This document shows positions 23,876-34,571 of a stretch of DNA of 64,000 bases, one piece after another. Made by a program: the position numbers and the translations under genes. The stretch's first letter is position 1, and each line of letters starts with the position of its first letter. The notes under the pieces are model-generated. The model was not told the DNA's origin. It made no database searches and saw only the letters and a program-made list of their open reading frames with translations. The stretch lies in contig NZ_RFFN01000006.1 in the NCBI RefSeq assembly GCF_003696315.1, positions 1 through 64,000 of the forward strand. Direction: 5' to 3'. Source of the DNA: Pseudomonas songnenensis (GTDB lineage: Bacteria; Pseudomonadota; Gammaproteobacteria; Pseudomonadales; Pseudomonadaceae).

Positions 23876-25918
23876 TTACATGACGCGTTGGCCGGGCTTG
23901 GCACCGTTATCGGGGCTCAGCAGGTAGATCTCGCTGCCGCCAGGGCCCGCCGCCAGTACCATGCCTTCGGACATGCCGAACTTCATCTTGCGTGGCGCCA
24001 GATTGGCAACGTAGAGAGTCAGGCGACCTTCCAGTTTGCTCGGGTCCGGATAGGCGCTCTTGATGCCAGAGAACACGTTGCGCTTGGCATCACCGATGTC
24101 CAGCGTCAGGCGTAGCAGCTTGTCGGCGCCTTCGACGAACTCGGCTTTCTCGATCAGCGCAATGCGCAGATCGACCGCAGCAAAGGCATCGAAGTTGATT
24201 TCCGCGGCCAGCGGTGCTTTGACCAGTTCTCCGTTGCCTGCGGGGGCAGCTGCGGCTTCGCTGGAGGCGAGGTCTTCCTTGGAAGCCTCGATCATGGCTT
24301 CGATCTTTGCCGGCTCGATGCGGGTCATCAGCGGGGTGAAGGCGTTGAGCTGGTGGTTGGCCAGCAGCGTTGCGTGATCGTTCCAGCGCAGCGGTTCAAC
24401 ATTGAGGAACTGTTCGGCAGCGGCGGCAAGGTTCGGCAGTACCGGCTTGAGGAAGATAACCAGCTGGCGGAACAGGTTGACGCCGAACGCGCAGATCTCC
24501 TGTACCTCGGCCTGCTTGCCTTCAACCTTGTTCAGCGCCCAGGGCGCCTTGTCGGCGATCCAGGCGTTGGCGCGGTCGGCCAGGTGCATGATCTCGCGCA
24601 TGGCGCGGGCGAAGTCGCGGGCCTCGTAGGCCTCGGCGATACTCGGCGCAGCTTCCTGGAAGGCGGTCCAGAGTTCGGGCTCAGGGTTGGCATCGACCAT
24701 CACTCCGGCATTGCCCTTGTGGATGAAACCCGCGCAGCGACTGGCAATGTTGACCACCTTGCCGACCAGGTCGGAATTGACCTTTTGTACGAAGTCCTCG
24801 AGGTTCAGGTCGAGATCGTCGACGCCACGGCCGAGCTTGGACGCATAGTAGTAGCGCAGGTACTCGGGATTGAGATGGTCGAGGTAGGTGCGCGCTTTGA
24901 CGAAGGTGCCACGCGACTTCGACATCTTCTGCCCGTTCACGGTCAGGTAGCCGTGCACGTTGACCGCGGTAGGCTTGCGGAAGCCGGCACCTTCGAGCAT
25001 GGCCGGCCAGAACAGGGTGTGGAAGTTGATGATGTCCTTGCCGATGAAGTGGTACAGCTCGGCGGTGGAATCCTTGCTCCAGAAGGTATCGAAGTCGAGT
25101 TCCGGGCGGCGCTTGCACAGGTTCTCGAAGCTGGCCATGTAGCCGATTGGCGCGTCCAGCCAGACATAGAAGTACTTGCCCGGCTCATCGGGAATCTCGA
25201 AGCCAAAGTACGGTGCATCGCGGGAGATGTCCCACTCCTGCAGCCCGCCGTCGAGCCATTCGGCGATCTTGTTGGCTACCGACTCCTGCAGTGCGCCGCC
25301 GCGGGTCCATTGCTTGAGCATGGCCTCGAAGTCCGGCAGCTTGAAGAAGAAGTGCTTGGAGTCCTTGAGCACCGGCGTAGCGCCGGAGATTGCCGAGCGC
25401 GGATCTTTCAGCTCAGTCGGCTCGTAGGTGGCACCGCATTTTTCGCAGTTGTCGCCGTACTGGTCTTCGGCAGCGCACTTCGGGCAGGTGCCCTTGATGA
25501 AGCGGTCGGCGAGGAACATGCCTTTCTCGGGGTCGAAATACTGGGTTACCGAGCGGGTGGCGATGTGGCCGGCGTCGCGCAGACGGGTATAGATCAGCTC
25601 GGCCAGCTCGCGGTTTTCTTCCGAGTGGGTGGAGTGGAAGTTGTCGAAATCCACCAGGAAGTCGACAAAGTCGCCGCTGTGTTCGGCCTGCACGTTGGCG
25701 ATCAGCTGTTCGGGCGTTATGCCTTCCTTTTCCGCCCGCAGCATGATCGCCGAGCCATGGGCGTCGTCGGCGCAGACATAGATGCACTGGTTGCCGCGCA
25801 GCTTCTGGAAGCGCACCCACATGTCGGTCTGGATGTACTCGAGCATGTGGCCGAGGTGGATCGAACCGTTGGCGTAGGGCAGGGCGCTGGTAACGAGAAT
25901 CTGGCGAGCTTCGGACAT
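23876..25918 (-). CDS. metG: Methionyl-tRNA synthetase
   Basis: 680 residues, class I synthetase of the long, dimeric kind. HIGH-type motif HLGHML near residue 22, a zinc knuckle region [23 protein letters not shown] in [12 protein letters not shown], and a C-terminal tRNA-binding OB domain ([36 protein letters not shown]). The ATG giving [18 protein letters not shown] fits the family better than one 13 codons upstream. It diverges from apbC across 181 bases. Confidence 0.97.
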   Translation of the reverse strand: MSEARQILVTSALPYANGSIHLGHMLEYIQTDMWVRFQKLRGNQCIYVCADDAHGSAIMLRAEKEGITPEQLIANVQAEHSGDFVDFLVDFDNFHSTHSEENRELAELIYTRLRDAGHIATRSVTQYFDPEKGMFLADRFIKGTCPKCAAEDQYGDNCEKCGATYEPTELKDPRSAISGATPVLKDSKHFFFKLPDFEAMLKQWTRGGALQESVANKIAEWLDGGLQEWDISRDAPYFGFEIPDEPGKYFYVWLDAPIGYMASFENLCKRRPELDFDTFWSKDSTAELYHFIGKDIINFHTLFWPAMLEGAGFRKPTAVNVHGYLTVNGQKMSKSRGTFVKARTYLDHLNPEYLRYYYASKLGRGVDDLDLNLEDFVQKVNSDLVGKVVNIASRCAGFIHKGNAGVMVDANPEPELWTAFQEAAPSIAEAYEARDFARAMREIMHLADRANAWIADKAPWALNKVEGKQAEVQEICAFGVNLFRQLVIFLKPVLPNLAAAAEQFLNVEPLRWNDHATLLANHQLNAFTPLMTRIEPAKIEAMIEASKEDLASSEAAAAPAGNGELVKAPLAAEINFDAFAAVDLRIALIEKAEFVEGADKLLRLTLDIGDAKRNVFSGIKSAYPDPSKLEGRLTLYVANLAPRKMKFGMSEGMVLAAGPGGSEIYLLSPDNGAKPGQRVM

Positions 25919-26099
25919 GAGGAATCTGCAGTCGGAATTGCGAAAGAAAGTCTGCAACTATAAAGGTCCGGCGCGCATTTTTCACCCGCGATGCCCGATC
26001 GCCCGGTTGTAGTGAATGTCGCCCGGTCGTCGGTGGGCTCGGAACTCGCGGGCGGGGTAAGATGCCTGTCTGATTTGCTCGGTCTTTCTAGGAGTAACC

Positions 26100-27194
26100 A
26101 TGTCCGTCACCCGTGAAGCTGTGGAAACCGTACTGCGTCAGTACACCGATCCCCATTTGAATCAGGATCCGGTGAGCGCCGGTTGCGTGCGTTCGATCGA
26201 GGTGCAGGGTGATCGGGTCAGCGTGCAGCTGGAGCTGGGTTACGCCGCCGGGTTGTTTCGCAGTGGCTGGGCGCAGCTGCTGGCAATGGCAATCGAGCAG
26301 CTGGGAGGCGTAAGCCGCGCGGATGTGCAGGTCGATTGCGTAGTCCGCGCGCACAAGGCTCAGGATCAGGTGCCCGCTTTGGCGAATGTGAAGAACATCA
26401 TCGCTGTGGCATCGGGCAAGGGCGGCGTCGGCAAATCCACCACGGCGGCCAATCTTGCTTTGGCGCTGGCGCGGGAAGGTGCACGGGTGGGCGTGCTGGA
26501 CGCCGATATTTACGGCCCGAGCCAGGGCATCATGTTCGGCATCGCCGAGGGGACCCGCCCGGAAATTCGCGACGGCAAGGCGTTCATCCCGCTTGAGGCC
26601 CACGGCGTGCAGGTCATGTCCATGGCGTTTCTATCCGACGACAAGACTCCGATGGTCTGGCGCGGCCCGATGGTGTCCGGCGCGCTGCTGCAGTTGATTA
26701 CCCAGACTGCCTGGAACGATCTCGATTATCTGGTGGTGGACATGCCGCCTGGCACTGGTGATATCCAGCTGACCCTGGCGCAGAAGGTTCCGGTAACGGG
26801 CGCGGTGATCGTGACCACGCCGCAGGATCTGGCGTTGCTCGATGCGAAGAAGGGCGTGGAGATGTTCCGCAAGGTGAACATCCCGGTGCTCGGTGTGGTG
26901 GAGAACATGGCCATCCATATCTGCTCGAATTGCGGCCATGCCGAGCATCTGTTCGGCGAGGGTGGTGGTGAGAAGCTGGCGGCGCAATACAACGTCGATC
27001 TGCTGGCGTCGCTGCCTTTGTCGATGGCGATCCGCAGCCAGGCGGACGCGGGCAAGCCAACTGTGATTGCCGATCCGGAAAGCCAGATCGCGATGATCTA
27101 CCAGGAGGTGGCCCGTACCGTCGGTGCTCGGATTGCGCAGAGCGGGCAGATCATCGCCCAGTCGATGCCGAAGATCGTGATCTCCGAGGACTGA
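26100..27194 (+). CDS. apbC: Iron-sulfur cluster carrier ATPase ApbC/Mrp
   Basis: 364 residues. An N-terminal MIP18-like domain (about 1-90) precedes a P-loop ATPase with the deviant Walker A GKGGVGKST and VDMPPGTGD. The C-terminal CSNC motif binds the bridging [4Fe-4S] cluster as a dimer. It delivers Fe-S clusters to target proteins in the cytoplasm. GGAG lies 5 bases before the ATG. Confidence 0.95.
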   Translation: MSVTREAVETVLRQYTDPHLNQDPVSAGCVRSIEVQGDRVSVQLELGYAAGLFRSGWAQLLAMAIEQLGGVSRADVQVDCVVRAHKAQDQVPALANVKNIIAVASGKGGVGKSTTAANLALALAREGARVGVLDADIYGPSQGIMFGIAEGTRPEIRDGKAFIPLEAHGVQVMSMAFLSDDKTPMVWRGPMVSGALLQLITQTAWNDLDYLVVDMPPGTGDIQLTLAQKVPVTGAVIVTTPQDLALLDAKKGVEMFRKVNIPVLGVVENMAIHICSNCGHAEHLFGEGGGEKLAAQYNVDLLASLPLSMAIRSQADAGKPTVIADPESQIAMIYQEVARTVGARIAQSGQIIAQSMPKIVISED

Positions 27195-27257
27195 GCCGTA
27201 GCGGCGGTGGCGCCAAGCGTCGCCGCCTGCGTCCGGGCGATAATCGCAGGCATAAAA

Positions 27258-27279
27258 AAGCCCCGCCGAAGCGGGGCTT
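27258..27279. terminator. Bidirectional terminator between apbC and the cold shock gene
   Basis: AAGCCCCGC and GCGGGGCTT form a 9-bp stem with loop CGAA, with A-run before and T-run after, so it can end transcription of both convergent genes. Confidence 0.9.
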
Positions 27280-27297
27280 TTTCAGAGAAGACTCAGG

Positions 27298-27507
27298 TTA
27301 GATAACCTGAACTTCCTCAGCTTGCATGCCCTTCTGGCCGCGGGTAGCGACGAAGGAAACTTGCTGGCCTTCTTTCAGGCTCTTGAAACCGTCGCCCTGG
27401 ATGGCGCGGAAGTGTACGAAGAGGTCGTCACCGGATTGCGGAGTGATGAAGCCGAAGCCTTTCTCATCGTTGAACCACTTAACGGTACCGGTTTGGCGAT
27501 TGGACAT
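27298..27507 (-). CDS. Cold shock protein, CapB/CspA type
   Basis: 69 residues, single cold shock domain. RNP1 KGFGFI and RNP2 LFVHF are present; the start [14 protein letters not shown] matches Pseudomonas CapB. AAGGAG lies 7 bases before this ATG; a longer in-frame start exists but lies in the leader. The protein binds single-stranded nucleic acid and acts as an RNA chaperone. Confidence 0.93.
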   Translation of the reverse strand: MSNRQTGTVKWFNDEKGFGFITPQSGDDLFVHFRAIQGDGFKSLKEGQQVSFVATRGQKGMQAEEVQVI

Positions 27508-27837
27508 TTGATGTCTCCTTGAACCAAGTTTTTGAAAATAAAGTGCGGACTGAAAGGGTCCGAACATCACTGTGTGCAAGGAGATAGGAGTCGTATCGAT
27601 ATTTGGATCGAAATCTAAACATGTAGCGATTCACGGTGACACATGCAGCAGCAGCCCAGTAACAATACCTTTTTTCTGGAGCAAAGCGAGCTTTATTTTG
27701 GATTTCTTCGCCAAGCGGCGTTGCCCTGGTGTGACGAGCTCTGCGCCACGCATGGTGGCCATGCTTTAACACGCGCACGAGGCTCGGTAAGATGCGCGTC
27801 TTCGCACGCCCATCTTCAACTATTCAGGACGCCAGCC
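27508..27837. other. Leader and promoter region between the cold shock gene and dcd
   Basis: 330 bases between divergent genes. Next to the cold shock gene is a likely long 5' leader with a small hairpin CGGAC/GTCCG (27546-27550 and 27558-27562). No gene of convincing length was seen. The promoters themselves could not be fixed by eye. Confidence 0.45.
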
Positions 27838-28404
27838 ATGAGCATCAAATCGGACAAGTGGATTCGCCGCATGGCCCAGGAACACGGCATGATCGAGCCC
27901 TTCGTCGAGCGCCAGGTGCGCACCGAAGGCAATGATCGGCTGATTTCCTACGGTGTCTCGAGCTACGGCTACGATGTGCGCTGTGCCGACGAATTCAAGG
28001 TGTTCACCAACATCAACTCGGCGACGGTCGATCCGAAGAACTTCGACGAGAAGAGCTTCGTCGACATCAAGAGCGACGTTTGCATCATCCCGCCGAACTC
28101 CTTCGCGCTGGCGCGTACCGTCGAGTATTTCCGCATTCCGCGCAACGTGCTGACCATCTGCCTGGGCAAGAGCACCTACGCGCGCTGTGGCATCATCGTC
28201 AACGTCACGCCGCTGGAGCCGGAATGGGAAGGGCATGTGACCCTGGAGTTTTCCAACACCACCACGCTGCCGGCAAAGATCTATGCGAACGAAGGCGTGG
28301 CGCAGATGCTGTTCCTCGAATCCGACGAGGAGTGCGAGGTTTCCTACCGCGACCGCGGCGGCAAGTACCAGGGCCAGCGCGGTGTGACGTTGCCCAAGGC
28401 CTGA
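27838..28404 (+). CDS. dcd: dCTP deaminase
   Basis: 188 residues, the usual length. It deaminates dCTP to dUTP, the main source of dTMP in enterics and pseudomonads. Family motifs include [69 protein letters not shown], the last holding the catalytic Glu. The start [13 protein letters not shown] is family-typical. Confidence 0.96.
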   Translation: MSIKSDKWIRRMAQEHGMIEPFVERQVRTEGNDRLISYGVSSYGYDVRCADEFKVFTNINSATVDPKNFDEKSFVDIKSDVCIIPPNSFALARTVEYFRIPRNVLTICLGKSTYARCGIIVNVTPLEPEWEGHVTLEFSNTTTLPAKIYANEGVAQMLFLESDEECEVSYRDRGGKYQGQRGVTLPKA

Positions 28405-28420
28405 TCACGCTGCGCATGAA

Positions 28421-28450
28421 AAAAAGCCCTGGCATCGGCCAGGGCTTTTT
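28421..28450. terminator. Terminator between dcd and nap genes
   Basis: GCCCTGGC and GCCAGGGC form an 8-bp stem with loop ATCG, flanked by an A-run and a T-run. It serves dcd, and in the other direction the end of the nap operon. Confidence 0.9.
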
Positions 28451-28515
28451 TGTTGTTACTATGGAAAAGGAAGCGACACCACGCCGCTAGGTGGCCAGGC
28501 GCCGTTCTCTCGCCA

Positions 28516-29112
28516 TCACCAGCCCGGTACTCCCCGCATGTCGGGCAGCTTGTGCGCGATGCCTTTGTGGCAATCGATGCAGGTCGCTTCGCCATTGGCC
28601 AGGGCGGTGGAGTGGAACTCCGATGCTCGTTTGCCTTGCCGGGTGAAATCCATGAAGCCGAAGTCATGGCAGTTGCGACATTCAAGCGAATCGTTGGCCT
28701 TCAGGCGCGCCCACTCGTGCTCTGCGAGCTCCCGGCGTTTGTCGAGGAATTTCTCGCGCGTGTTGATGGTGCCGAAAATGGTGCCCCAGACCTCCTTGGA
28801 GGCCTGCATCTTGCGCGCGATCTTGTCGGTCCACTTGTGCGGTACGTGGCAGTCCGGACAGGTTGCCCGCACGCCCGAGCGGTTGCTGTAATGAATGGTG
28901 TCCTTGATCTCCATGTACACGTTGTCTTCCATCTCATGACATGAAATGCAGAACGCCTCCGTGTTGGTGGCTTCCAGCGCCGTGTTGAAACCGCCCCAGA
29001 AGATGATCCCGGCGATGAAACCACCGAGCGTCAGCGCGCCCAGGCTGTAATGGACGCTGGGTCGGCGCAGAACGCCCCAGTAGCGTTTGAAAAACGACTT
29101 GATCGACTTCAT
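28516..29112 (-). CDS. napC: Tetrahaem cytochrome c NapC
   Basis: 198 residues. One N-terminal membrane anchor ([19 protein letters not shown]) and four CxxCH haem sites (CISCH, CPDCH, CRNCH, CIDCH), the NapC/NirT layout. It takes electrons from the quinol pool and passes them to NapB-NapA in the periplasm. Last gene of the nap operon here; napF, napG and napH are not present. Confidence 0.96.
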   Translation of the reverse strand: MKSIKSFFKRYWGVLRRPSVHYSLGALTLGGFIAGIIFWGGFNTALEATNTEAFCISCHEMEDNVYMEIKDTIHYSNRSGVRATCPDCHVPHKWTDKIARKMQASKEVWGTIFGTINTREKFLDKRRELAEHEWARLKANDSLECRNCHDFGFMDFTRQGKRASEFHSTALANGEATCIDCHKGIAHKLPDMRGVPGW

Positions 29113-29122
29113 CCAGGCCCCC

Positions 29123-29611
29123 TCAGTTTCCGCTGGTGGATGGTGAGGTTTCCCGGTACAGCAGCTCGTCGATGTTCTTGAAGCGGTTTTCCACCAGCGG
29201 CTTCACATCGTGCTGTGGCACGTGACACTGCGTGCAGAAATAGCGGCGCGGTGCGACCGCGGCCAGGGTCTGGTGATCGCGGTCGGTGTAGTGGGTGATG
29301 CTGATCATCGGCGCCTGCGCGCGTGCGCTGTTGGCCCTGCTGTGGCAGCTCAGGCATTTGTTGGCATTCTTGTCGACGTGGTAGCCGCGGATGCTGTGCG
29401 GGATGGTCGGCGGTTGCTCCGGATAGTTACGCTCGCGCCTGATGTCCTTGTTTTCCTCGTCATGCAGCTTCGGTGGGGTGAACTCCTGGGTGATGGTCCC
29501 GCCTGGGCGGCGTCCGTCCGGAGCCGGAGCGTCCAGCGGATAGTTGGTTTCGGCAGCGATGGCCAAGCCGAACACCGCAAGCAGAGTCAGCGGCAGTAAA
29601 CGAAATTTCAT
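29123..29611 (-). CDS. napB: Dihaem cytochrome c NapB
   Basis: 162 residues with a signal peptide ([16 protein letters not shown]) and two haem sites, CLSCH and CTQCH. It is the electron-transfer subunit bound to NapA in the periplasm. It lies 13 bases from napA and 10 bases from napC. Confidence 0.96.
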   Translation of the reverse strand: MKFRLLPLTLLAVFGLAIAAETNYPLDAPAPDGRRPGGTITQEFTPPKLHDEENKDIRRERNYPEQPPTIPHSIRGYHVDKNANKCLSCHSRANSARAQAPMISITHYTDRDHQTLAAVAPRRYFCTQCHVPQHDVKPLVENRFKNIDELLYRETSPSTSGN

Positions 29612-29624
29612 GGCGACTCTCCTC

Positions 29625-32129
29625 TCAGGCGATGCTGACCACTTCGATCTTCACGGCGCATTTCTTGTAATCGGTCTGCTTGGAGATCGGGTCGGTGGCG
29701 TCGAGGGTGACTTTGTTGATCAGCTTGTTGGCGTCGAAGAACGGCACGAAGATCAAACCCATCGGTGGCTTGTTACGACCGCGGGTCTCCACCCGTGCCT
29801 GCATTTCCCCACGCCTGCTGATGACCTTCACCACACTGCCTCGCCGGGCATTGAGCTTGCGCGCATCCTCCGGGTGCATATAGACGAGAGCATCGGGAAC
29901 CGCCTGATGCAGTTCGTCGACCCGCTGGGTCATGCTGCCGGTGTGCCAATGCTCGAGCACCCGTCCGGTGCTGAGCCAGAAGGGGTAGTCCTTATCCGGT
30001 ACTTCGGCCGGCACGTCATAGGGCAGGGCGAAGATGATCGCCTTCTTGTCGCCATAGCCGTAGAACTGCACCTCGCTGCCGGCCTCGACATAGGGGTCGT
30101 AGCCTTCACGGTAGCGCCACTGGGTTTCCTTGCCGTCGACCACAGGCCAACGCAAACCGCGGGTCTCGTGGTAGGTCTCGAACGACGCCAGATCGTGGGC
30201 ATGGCCGCGGCCGAATTCGGCGTATTCCTCGAACAGACCTTTCTGCAGGTAGAAACCAAAGGCTTCGGCCTCATGGTTCGCGTAACCCTCAGTGATTTCG
30301 TCGCTGGAGAACTTGTCGACCTGGCCATTCTTGAACAGTACGTCGTAGAGGGTTTTGCCCTTGAGGTCGGGTGCTTTGCTGAGCAGTTCGGCCGGCCATA
30401 CCTCGTCGACGTTGAAGCGCTTGGAGAATTCGACCAGCTGCCAAAGATCGGAGCGCGCTTCGCCGGGCGCGGTGACCAGCTGGTGCCAGAACTGTGTGCG
30501 GCGCTCGGCATTGCCGTAGGCGCCTTCCTTCTCTACCCACATCGCGCTAGGCAGGATGAGGTCCGCGGCCTGCGCGGAGACGGTAGGGTAGACATCCGAG
30601 ACGATGATGAAGGTTTCCGGGTTACGCCAGCCAGGCAGGATTTCCTGCATGACGTTGGGACCGGCCTGCATGTTGTTGGTCACCTGGGTCCAGTAGACCT
30701 TCAGTACGCCGTCCTTGAGCTTGCGGCTTTGCTCCACTGCGTGGAAGCCGGGCTTCTCCTGGATGGTGCCTTCCGGCAGTTTCCAGATCTTCTCTGCGAT
30801 GGCGCGGTGCTTCGGGTTGGCGACCGCCATGTCCGCAGGCAGGCGATGGGAGAAAGTACCGACCTCGCGCGCGGTGCCGCACGCCGAAGGCTGGCCGGTG
30901 AGCGAGAAGGGGCTGTTGCCCGGCTCGCTGATTTTTCCGGTGAGCAGGTGGATGTTGTAGATCATGTTGTTCGCCCAGACACCGCGGGTGTGCTGGTTGA
31001 AGCCCATGGTCCAGAACGACATGACCTTGACCTTCGGGTCGGCATAGAGCTCGGCTAGCGCCTGGAGCCGCTCGGCCGGCACGCCGGATTCCTTCGCAGC
31101 GTATTCCAGGGTGTAGGTTTTCAGGAACTCGGCGTAATCCTCGAAGCTGATGTCGGTCCAGGTGTTGGCCACCGCAGCGTTCTCGGCTTTGAGTTCAAGC
31201 GGGTCGGTCGGACGCAAGCCATAGCCGATGTTCGTAGCGCCTTTGGCGAACTTGGTGTGCTTCTCGACGAAGTCCTTGTTTACCGCGCCGCTCTGGATGA
31301 TGTGGTTGGCGATGTAGTTGAGGATCACCAGGTCGGTCTGCGGGTTGAAGATCATCGGGATGTCGGCCAGCTCGAAGCTGCGATGCTCGAAGGTCGACAT
31401 GACCGCCACCTTGACGTTCGGCGCGCTGAGGCGGCGATCCGTCACGCGGGTCCAGAGCACCGGGTGCATCTCCGCCATGTTCGAGCCCCAGAGCACGAAA
31501 GCGTCTGCCGCTTCGATGTCCTCGTAGCAGCCCATGGGCTCGTCCATGCCGAAGGTGCGCATGAAGCCGAACGCCGCCGAGGCCATGCAGTGGCGCGCGT
31601 TGGGGTCGATGTTGTTCGAGCGAAAGCCGGCCTTCATCAGCTTGTTGGCGGCGTAGCCTTCCCAGATCGTCCACTGGCCGGAGCCGAACATGCCGATCGC
31701 TTCCGGACCACCTTGCTTGAGCGCCGCCTTGTACTTCTCCTCCATGATGTCGAAGGCTTGGTCCCAGGTAACCGGCTGGAACTCGCCCTGCTTGTCGAAC
31801 TTGCCGTCCTTCATGCGTAGCAACGGCTGCGTCAGGCGATCCGAGCCGTACATGATCTTCGACAGGAAGTAGCCCTTGACGCAGTTGATGCCGCGGTTCA
31901 CTTCGGCCTTGACGTCGCCATGGGTCGCGACAACGCGATTCTCGCGGGTAGCCACCATGACGCCGCAGCCGGTACCGCAGAAGCGACAGGGGGCCTTGTC
32001 CCACTTGAGGTTGGTGGCGTCCGCTTCGGTTACGAGATTGCTCGCGGTCGAGGCAATGGGCATGCCGGCTACCGTTGCAGCGATAGCTGCAGCGTTGGCC
32101 TTGGCGAATTGGCGTCGGGTAAGGCTCAT
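29625..32129 (-). CDS. napA: Periplasmic nitrate reductase, catalytic subunit NapA
   Basis: 834 residues. A twin-arginine signal (TRRQFAKA) directs folded export. The [4Fe-4S] ligands are Cys48, Cys51, Cys55 and Cys83 (CRFCGTGC and INCVKG), and the molybdenum-binding Cys is expected at 181 in NARHCMASA. The C-terminal domain binds the molybdopterin guanine dinucleotide cofactor. It reduces nitrate to nitrite. The start overlaps the napD stop by one base, which couples synthesis to its chaperone. Confidence 0.98.
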   Translation of the reverse strand: MSLTRRQFAKANAAAIAATVAGMPIASTASNLVTEADATNLKWDKAPCRFCGTGCGVMVATRENRVVATHGDVKAEVNRGINCVKGYFLSKIMYGSDRLTQPLLRMKDGKFDKQGEFQPVTWDQAFDIMEEKYKAALKQGGPEAIGMFGSGQWTIWEGYAANKLMKAGFRSNNIDPNARHCMASAAFGFMRTFGMDEPMGCYEDIEAADAFVLWGSNMAEMHPVLWTRVTDRRLSAPNVKVAVMSTFEHRSFELADIPMIFNPQTDLVILNYIANHIIQSGAVNKDFVEKHTKFAKGATNIGYGLRPTDPLELKAENAAVANTWTDISFEDYAEFLKTYTLEYAAKESGVPAERLQALAELYADPKVKVMSFWTMGFNQHTRGVWANNMIYNIHLLTGKISEPGNSPFSLTGQPSACGTAREVGTFSHRLPADMAVANPKHRAIAEKIWKLPEGTIQEKPGFHAVEQSRKLKDGVLKVYWTQVTNNMQAGPNVMQEILPGWRNPETFIIVSDVYPTVSAQAADLILPSAMWVEKEGAYGNAERRTQFWHQLVTAPGEARSDLWQLVEFSKRFNVDEVWPAELLSKAPDLKGKTLYDVLFKNGQVDKFSSDEITEGYANHEAEAFGFYLQKGLFEEYAEFGRGHAHDLASFETYHETRGLRWPVVDGKETQWRYREGYDPYVEAGSEVQFYGYGDKKAIIFALPYDVPAEVPDKDYPFWLSTGRVLEHWHTGSMTQRVDELHQAVPDALVYMHPEDARKLNARRGSVVKVISRRGEMQARVETRGRNKPPMGLIFVPFFDANKLINKVTLDATDPISKQTDYKKCAVKIEVVSIA

Positions 32130-32383
32130 CAGGCGTCTCCTTCGAGGAGTTCTTCGTGATAGATCAATGCGGCATTAAGCACGCCAGGCAATTGCTGGAT
32201 GTGGTCGATCGCGGCAAGGATGCGTGACTCGTGTTCGGCTTCCAGAACCACTACCAACTTGCCGTTGGTGTTCTCCTGGTGCAGCTCGAGGCCGGGCAGC
32301 ACCTGCAGGTTGGCCTTTACCGCGGCCAGCCATTCGGGGCGGCAATGCACCAGCAGGCTGGCGATATGCAGGGGGGTACCCAT
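32129..32383 (-). CDS. napD: NapA-specific chaperone NapD
   Basis: 84 residues with the NapD pattern [21 protein letters not shown] and [14 protein letters not shown], a ferredoxin-like fold. It binds the NapA twin-arginine signal and delays export until cofactor insertion. Placed directly before napA with a 1-base overlap. Confidence 0.93.
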   Translation of the reverse strand: MGTPLHIASLLVHCRPEWLAAVKANLQVLPGLELHQENTNGKLVVVLEAEHESRILAAIDHIQQLPGVLNAALIYHEELLEGDA

Positions 32384-32442
32384 CAGTTATTCCGTTTTTG
32401 TTGTGACAGGGTGATGACCGGTTCTATTGGCAGCGATTGGCT

Positions 32443-32622
32443 TTACGCCGGACCTGGCGGTCCGAAGATCATCTGCACGATCCAGACGATGAAGCCGTAG
32501 CCACTGACCAGCACGACACTGAGGATGGGAAACAGGAAGACGATCAGAAAAACGAAGAGGCGGGTTTCATCCCGCTTGATCGAAGTAGGGGTGGGGCGGG
32601 TGTCATTCGGCGCTACTGTCAT
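32443..32622 (-). CDS. napE: Small membrane protein NapE
   Basis: 59 residues. A hydrophilic N-terminus ending in KRDETRLFVFL is followed by one long hydrophobic stretch (FLFPILSVVLVSGYGFIVW) and a short GPPGPA end; this is the NapE pattern (Arg/Glu then helix). The function of NapE is unknown. It opens the napEDABC operon. No obvious ANR box was found upstream in the short gap to the divergent MFS gene. Confidence 0.88.
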   Translation of the reverse strand: MTVAPNDTRPTPTSIKRDETRLFVFLIVFLFPILSVVLVSGYGFIVWIVQMIFGPPGPA

Positions 32623-32819
32623 TGTTTTACTCCGACTGGCATATAGGGAGTCTAGTCAGAGACCCGTGGAGGGCAAAGCTCGTTTCGACCGTTGACACGG
32701 ATTTGCCCGCTATTGGCGATCAGCGGCTCGCTTCGGACGCTCTGGCATGCGCTATTGCGCCAGGTTGTGCTAGCCTGCGCGGTTTTTTTGCGGGCGACGG
32801 CGCTCGCGATGAGGTTCGG

Positions 32820-33998
32820 ATGATTGACGATAGCGTTCACCTCAGACGCGGTACGCCTGCCTATCGGCGTGCCACGTTGGCACTTTTCTGTGCCGGGTTC
32901 GCCACTTTCGCCTTGCTGTATTGCGTTCAGCCGTTGCTGCCCAGGCTGGCTGCACACTTTTCCGTGTCTGCTGCCAGCAGCAGCCTGGCGCTGTCGCTGA
33001 CGACGCTGTCGCTCGCGCTCTGTTTGCTGATTTCGGGCGCGCTTGCTGAAAGCTGGGGGCGCAAACCGGTGATGGCTGCTGCGCTCGGCTTGGCCAGCCT
33101 GCTCGGGTTGGCTAGCGTACTGGTCGATTCCTGGCAGCTGTTGCTAACGCTGCGCGCGTTGCTGGGGCTGGCGCTGAGTGGATTGCCGGCGCTGGCAATG
33201 GCGTACGTCGGCGAGGAGTTCGAGCCGCAGTCGCTGCCGGCTGCGATGGGGCTGTATATCGGCGGCACCGCCCTGGGCGGAATGCTTGGGCGCCTGCTGT
33301 CCGGGCTGCTGAGCGACTTGGGTGGCTGGCAACTGGCGCTTGGCGGTATCGCGTCGCTGGGTCTGCTGGCGCTGGCGTTGTTCGTCTGGCTGCTGCCGGC
33401 GTCGCGGCATTTCAAGGCGCAGCCACTCTTGCTACGTACTCTGTTGGCGAATTTCCGCCTGCATCTGCGCAATCCCACGCTGCGCAGGCTGTTCCTGCAG
33501 GGCTTCCTGCTGATGGGCGGCTTCGTCGCGTTGTTCAACTACATCGGCTTTCGTCTGGCTGGCGAGCCGTTTGGCCTGTCCTCGACACTGATCGGCATGC
33601 TGTTTGTGGTCTATCTGGGCGGTATCTTCAGCGCCGGTTGGGCCGGACGGCTGGTGCCTCGTTTTGGCGCGCGACAGGTGCTTCGCGGTGGCGTGGTGTT
33701 GATGCTGCTGGGTGTCGGTTTGTGCGCTACGCCCTGGCTGGCGGCCATCGTGCTTGGGCTTGGGCTGTTCACCCTCGGTTTTTTCGCTGCACATGCGGTA
33801 GCCAGCGGGCAGGTCGGCAGCCAGGCGAAGGAGGCGCGTGCGCAAGCATCGGCGCTGTATCTGTGCGCCTATTACCTGGGATCGAGTGTGGTCGGCTATG
33901 GCGCAGGCTACGTCTGGGATCACGCCGGCTGGCTGCCGCTGATGGCGTTGCTGGCGGCGTTGTTCGTCATCGCCGGCTGGCAGGCCAGAGCACTGTAG
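32820..33998 (+). CDS. Major facilitator transporter, YnfM-like
   Basis: 392 residues with about 12 hydrophobic segments. The motif between helices 2 and 3 (GALAESWGRKPVM) and LYCVQPLLPRLAAHF near the start suit the DHA1 drug:proton antiporter group, near E. coli YnfM. GAGG lies 7 bases before the chosen ATG; a longer frame reaches back to 32622 but would run through the nap promoter region. Substrate unknown. Confidence 0.8.
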   Translation: MIDDSVHLRRGTPAYRRATLALFCAGFATFALLYCVQPLLPRLAAHFSVSAASSSLALSLTTLSLALCLLISGALAESWGRKPVMAAALGLASLLGLASVLVDSWQLLLTLRALLGLALSGLPALAMAYVGEEFEPQSLPAAMGLYIGGTALGGMLGRLLSGLLSDLGGWQLALGGIASLGLLALALFVWLLPASRHFKAQPLLLRTLLANFRLHLRNPTLRRLFLQGFLLMGGFVALFNYIGFRLAGEPFGLSSTLIGMLFVVYLGGIFSAGWAGRLVPRFGARQVLRGGVVLMLLGVGLCATPWLAAIVLGLGLFTLGFFAAHAVASGQVGSQAKEARAQASALYLCAYYLGSSVVGYGAGYVWDHAGWLPLMALLAALFVIAGWQARAL

Positions 33999-34014
33999 CA
34001 AGGCCGAGACGGGT

Positions 34015-34509
34015 TTATTCGCGGCGCTGCTCGCCAGTGAAGGTCAGCGTTGTCTTGCAGCGTCGACAGTAATAGCGACGGCCTTTTGCCACGAGCGCAT
34101 GGCGTTGGGCAGTGAAATCGAAATCCTGATCCACGCAACTGCAGCGGTAGACATAGCGGGTGCCGGCGCGACGGCGGACGGCGTAGGTATGGCAACGATC
34201 AGGCGGCAATTCGTACACGCCGCGCATGATCAATTGCCACTCCTCACCATGGGGCTGAATGCGCGAACCGAACATCTGGTGGGCAACAAGATGCGCCACC
34301 TCATGGGCGACGGTCTGGCGCAGGAAGTGCTCGGTGTTTTCCCTGTACAACTGTTCGTTGAAGCGCAGCAGGTTCTGCTGAAGGTGAGCGACGCCTGCCT
34401 TCTGGCCGCGGAGCTTGAAGCTCACTTCGGGACGCGGAAAGCGTCGGTTGAAAAACTGCTCGGCCAGCGCATAGCAGGCTTCGACACGGGCATTGAGACG
34501 CTCGGGCAT
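34015..34509 (-). CDS. sprT: SprT-family zinc metalloprotease-like protein
   Basis: 164 residues. The metal motif HEVAH is in VAHEVAHLVAHQMFG, and a C-terminal zinc ribbon has CSC...CRRC. SprT-type proteins are related to the eukaryotic Spartan proteases that digest DNA-protein crosslinks; the bacterial role is not settled. It converges on the MFS gene. Confidence 0.9.
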   Translation of the reverse strand: MPERLNARVEACYALAEQFFNRRFPRPEVSFKLRGQKAGVAHLQQNLLRFNEQLYRENTEHFLRQTVAHEVAHLVAHQMFGSRIQPHGEEWQLIMRGVYELPPDRCHTYAVRRRAGTRYVYRCSCVDQDFDFTAQRHALVAKGRRYYCRRCKTTLTFTGEQRRE

Positions 34510-34571
34510 TGGGCAACTCCTGAGAGCGCCGCATTATGCCAAACCATTGCCGGGCCGAGCAGTATCGCTCG

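Noticed and set aside
24353..25963. Long open frame (about 536 codons) on the plus strand opposite metG
   Set aside because: It mirrors metG exactly, has shadow-like composition rich in Val, Gly and Leu, and metG has all synthetase motifs. High GC makes long antisense frames common.
29544..31058. Plus-strand frame of about 500 codons opposite napA and napB
   Set aside because: Antisense shadow; napA holds cluster and cofactor ligands in frame.
32443..32819. Start of the MFS gene far upstream at 32622
   Set aside because: The extra N-terminal 66 residues lack a ribosome site, overlap the nap control region and do not resemble the family; the ATG at 32820 has GAGG upstream.
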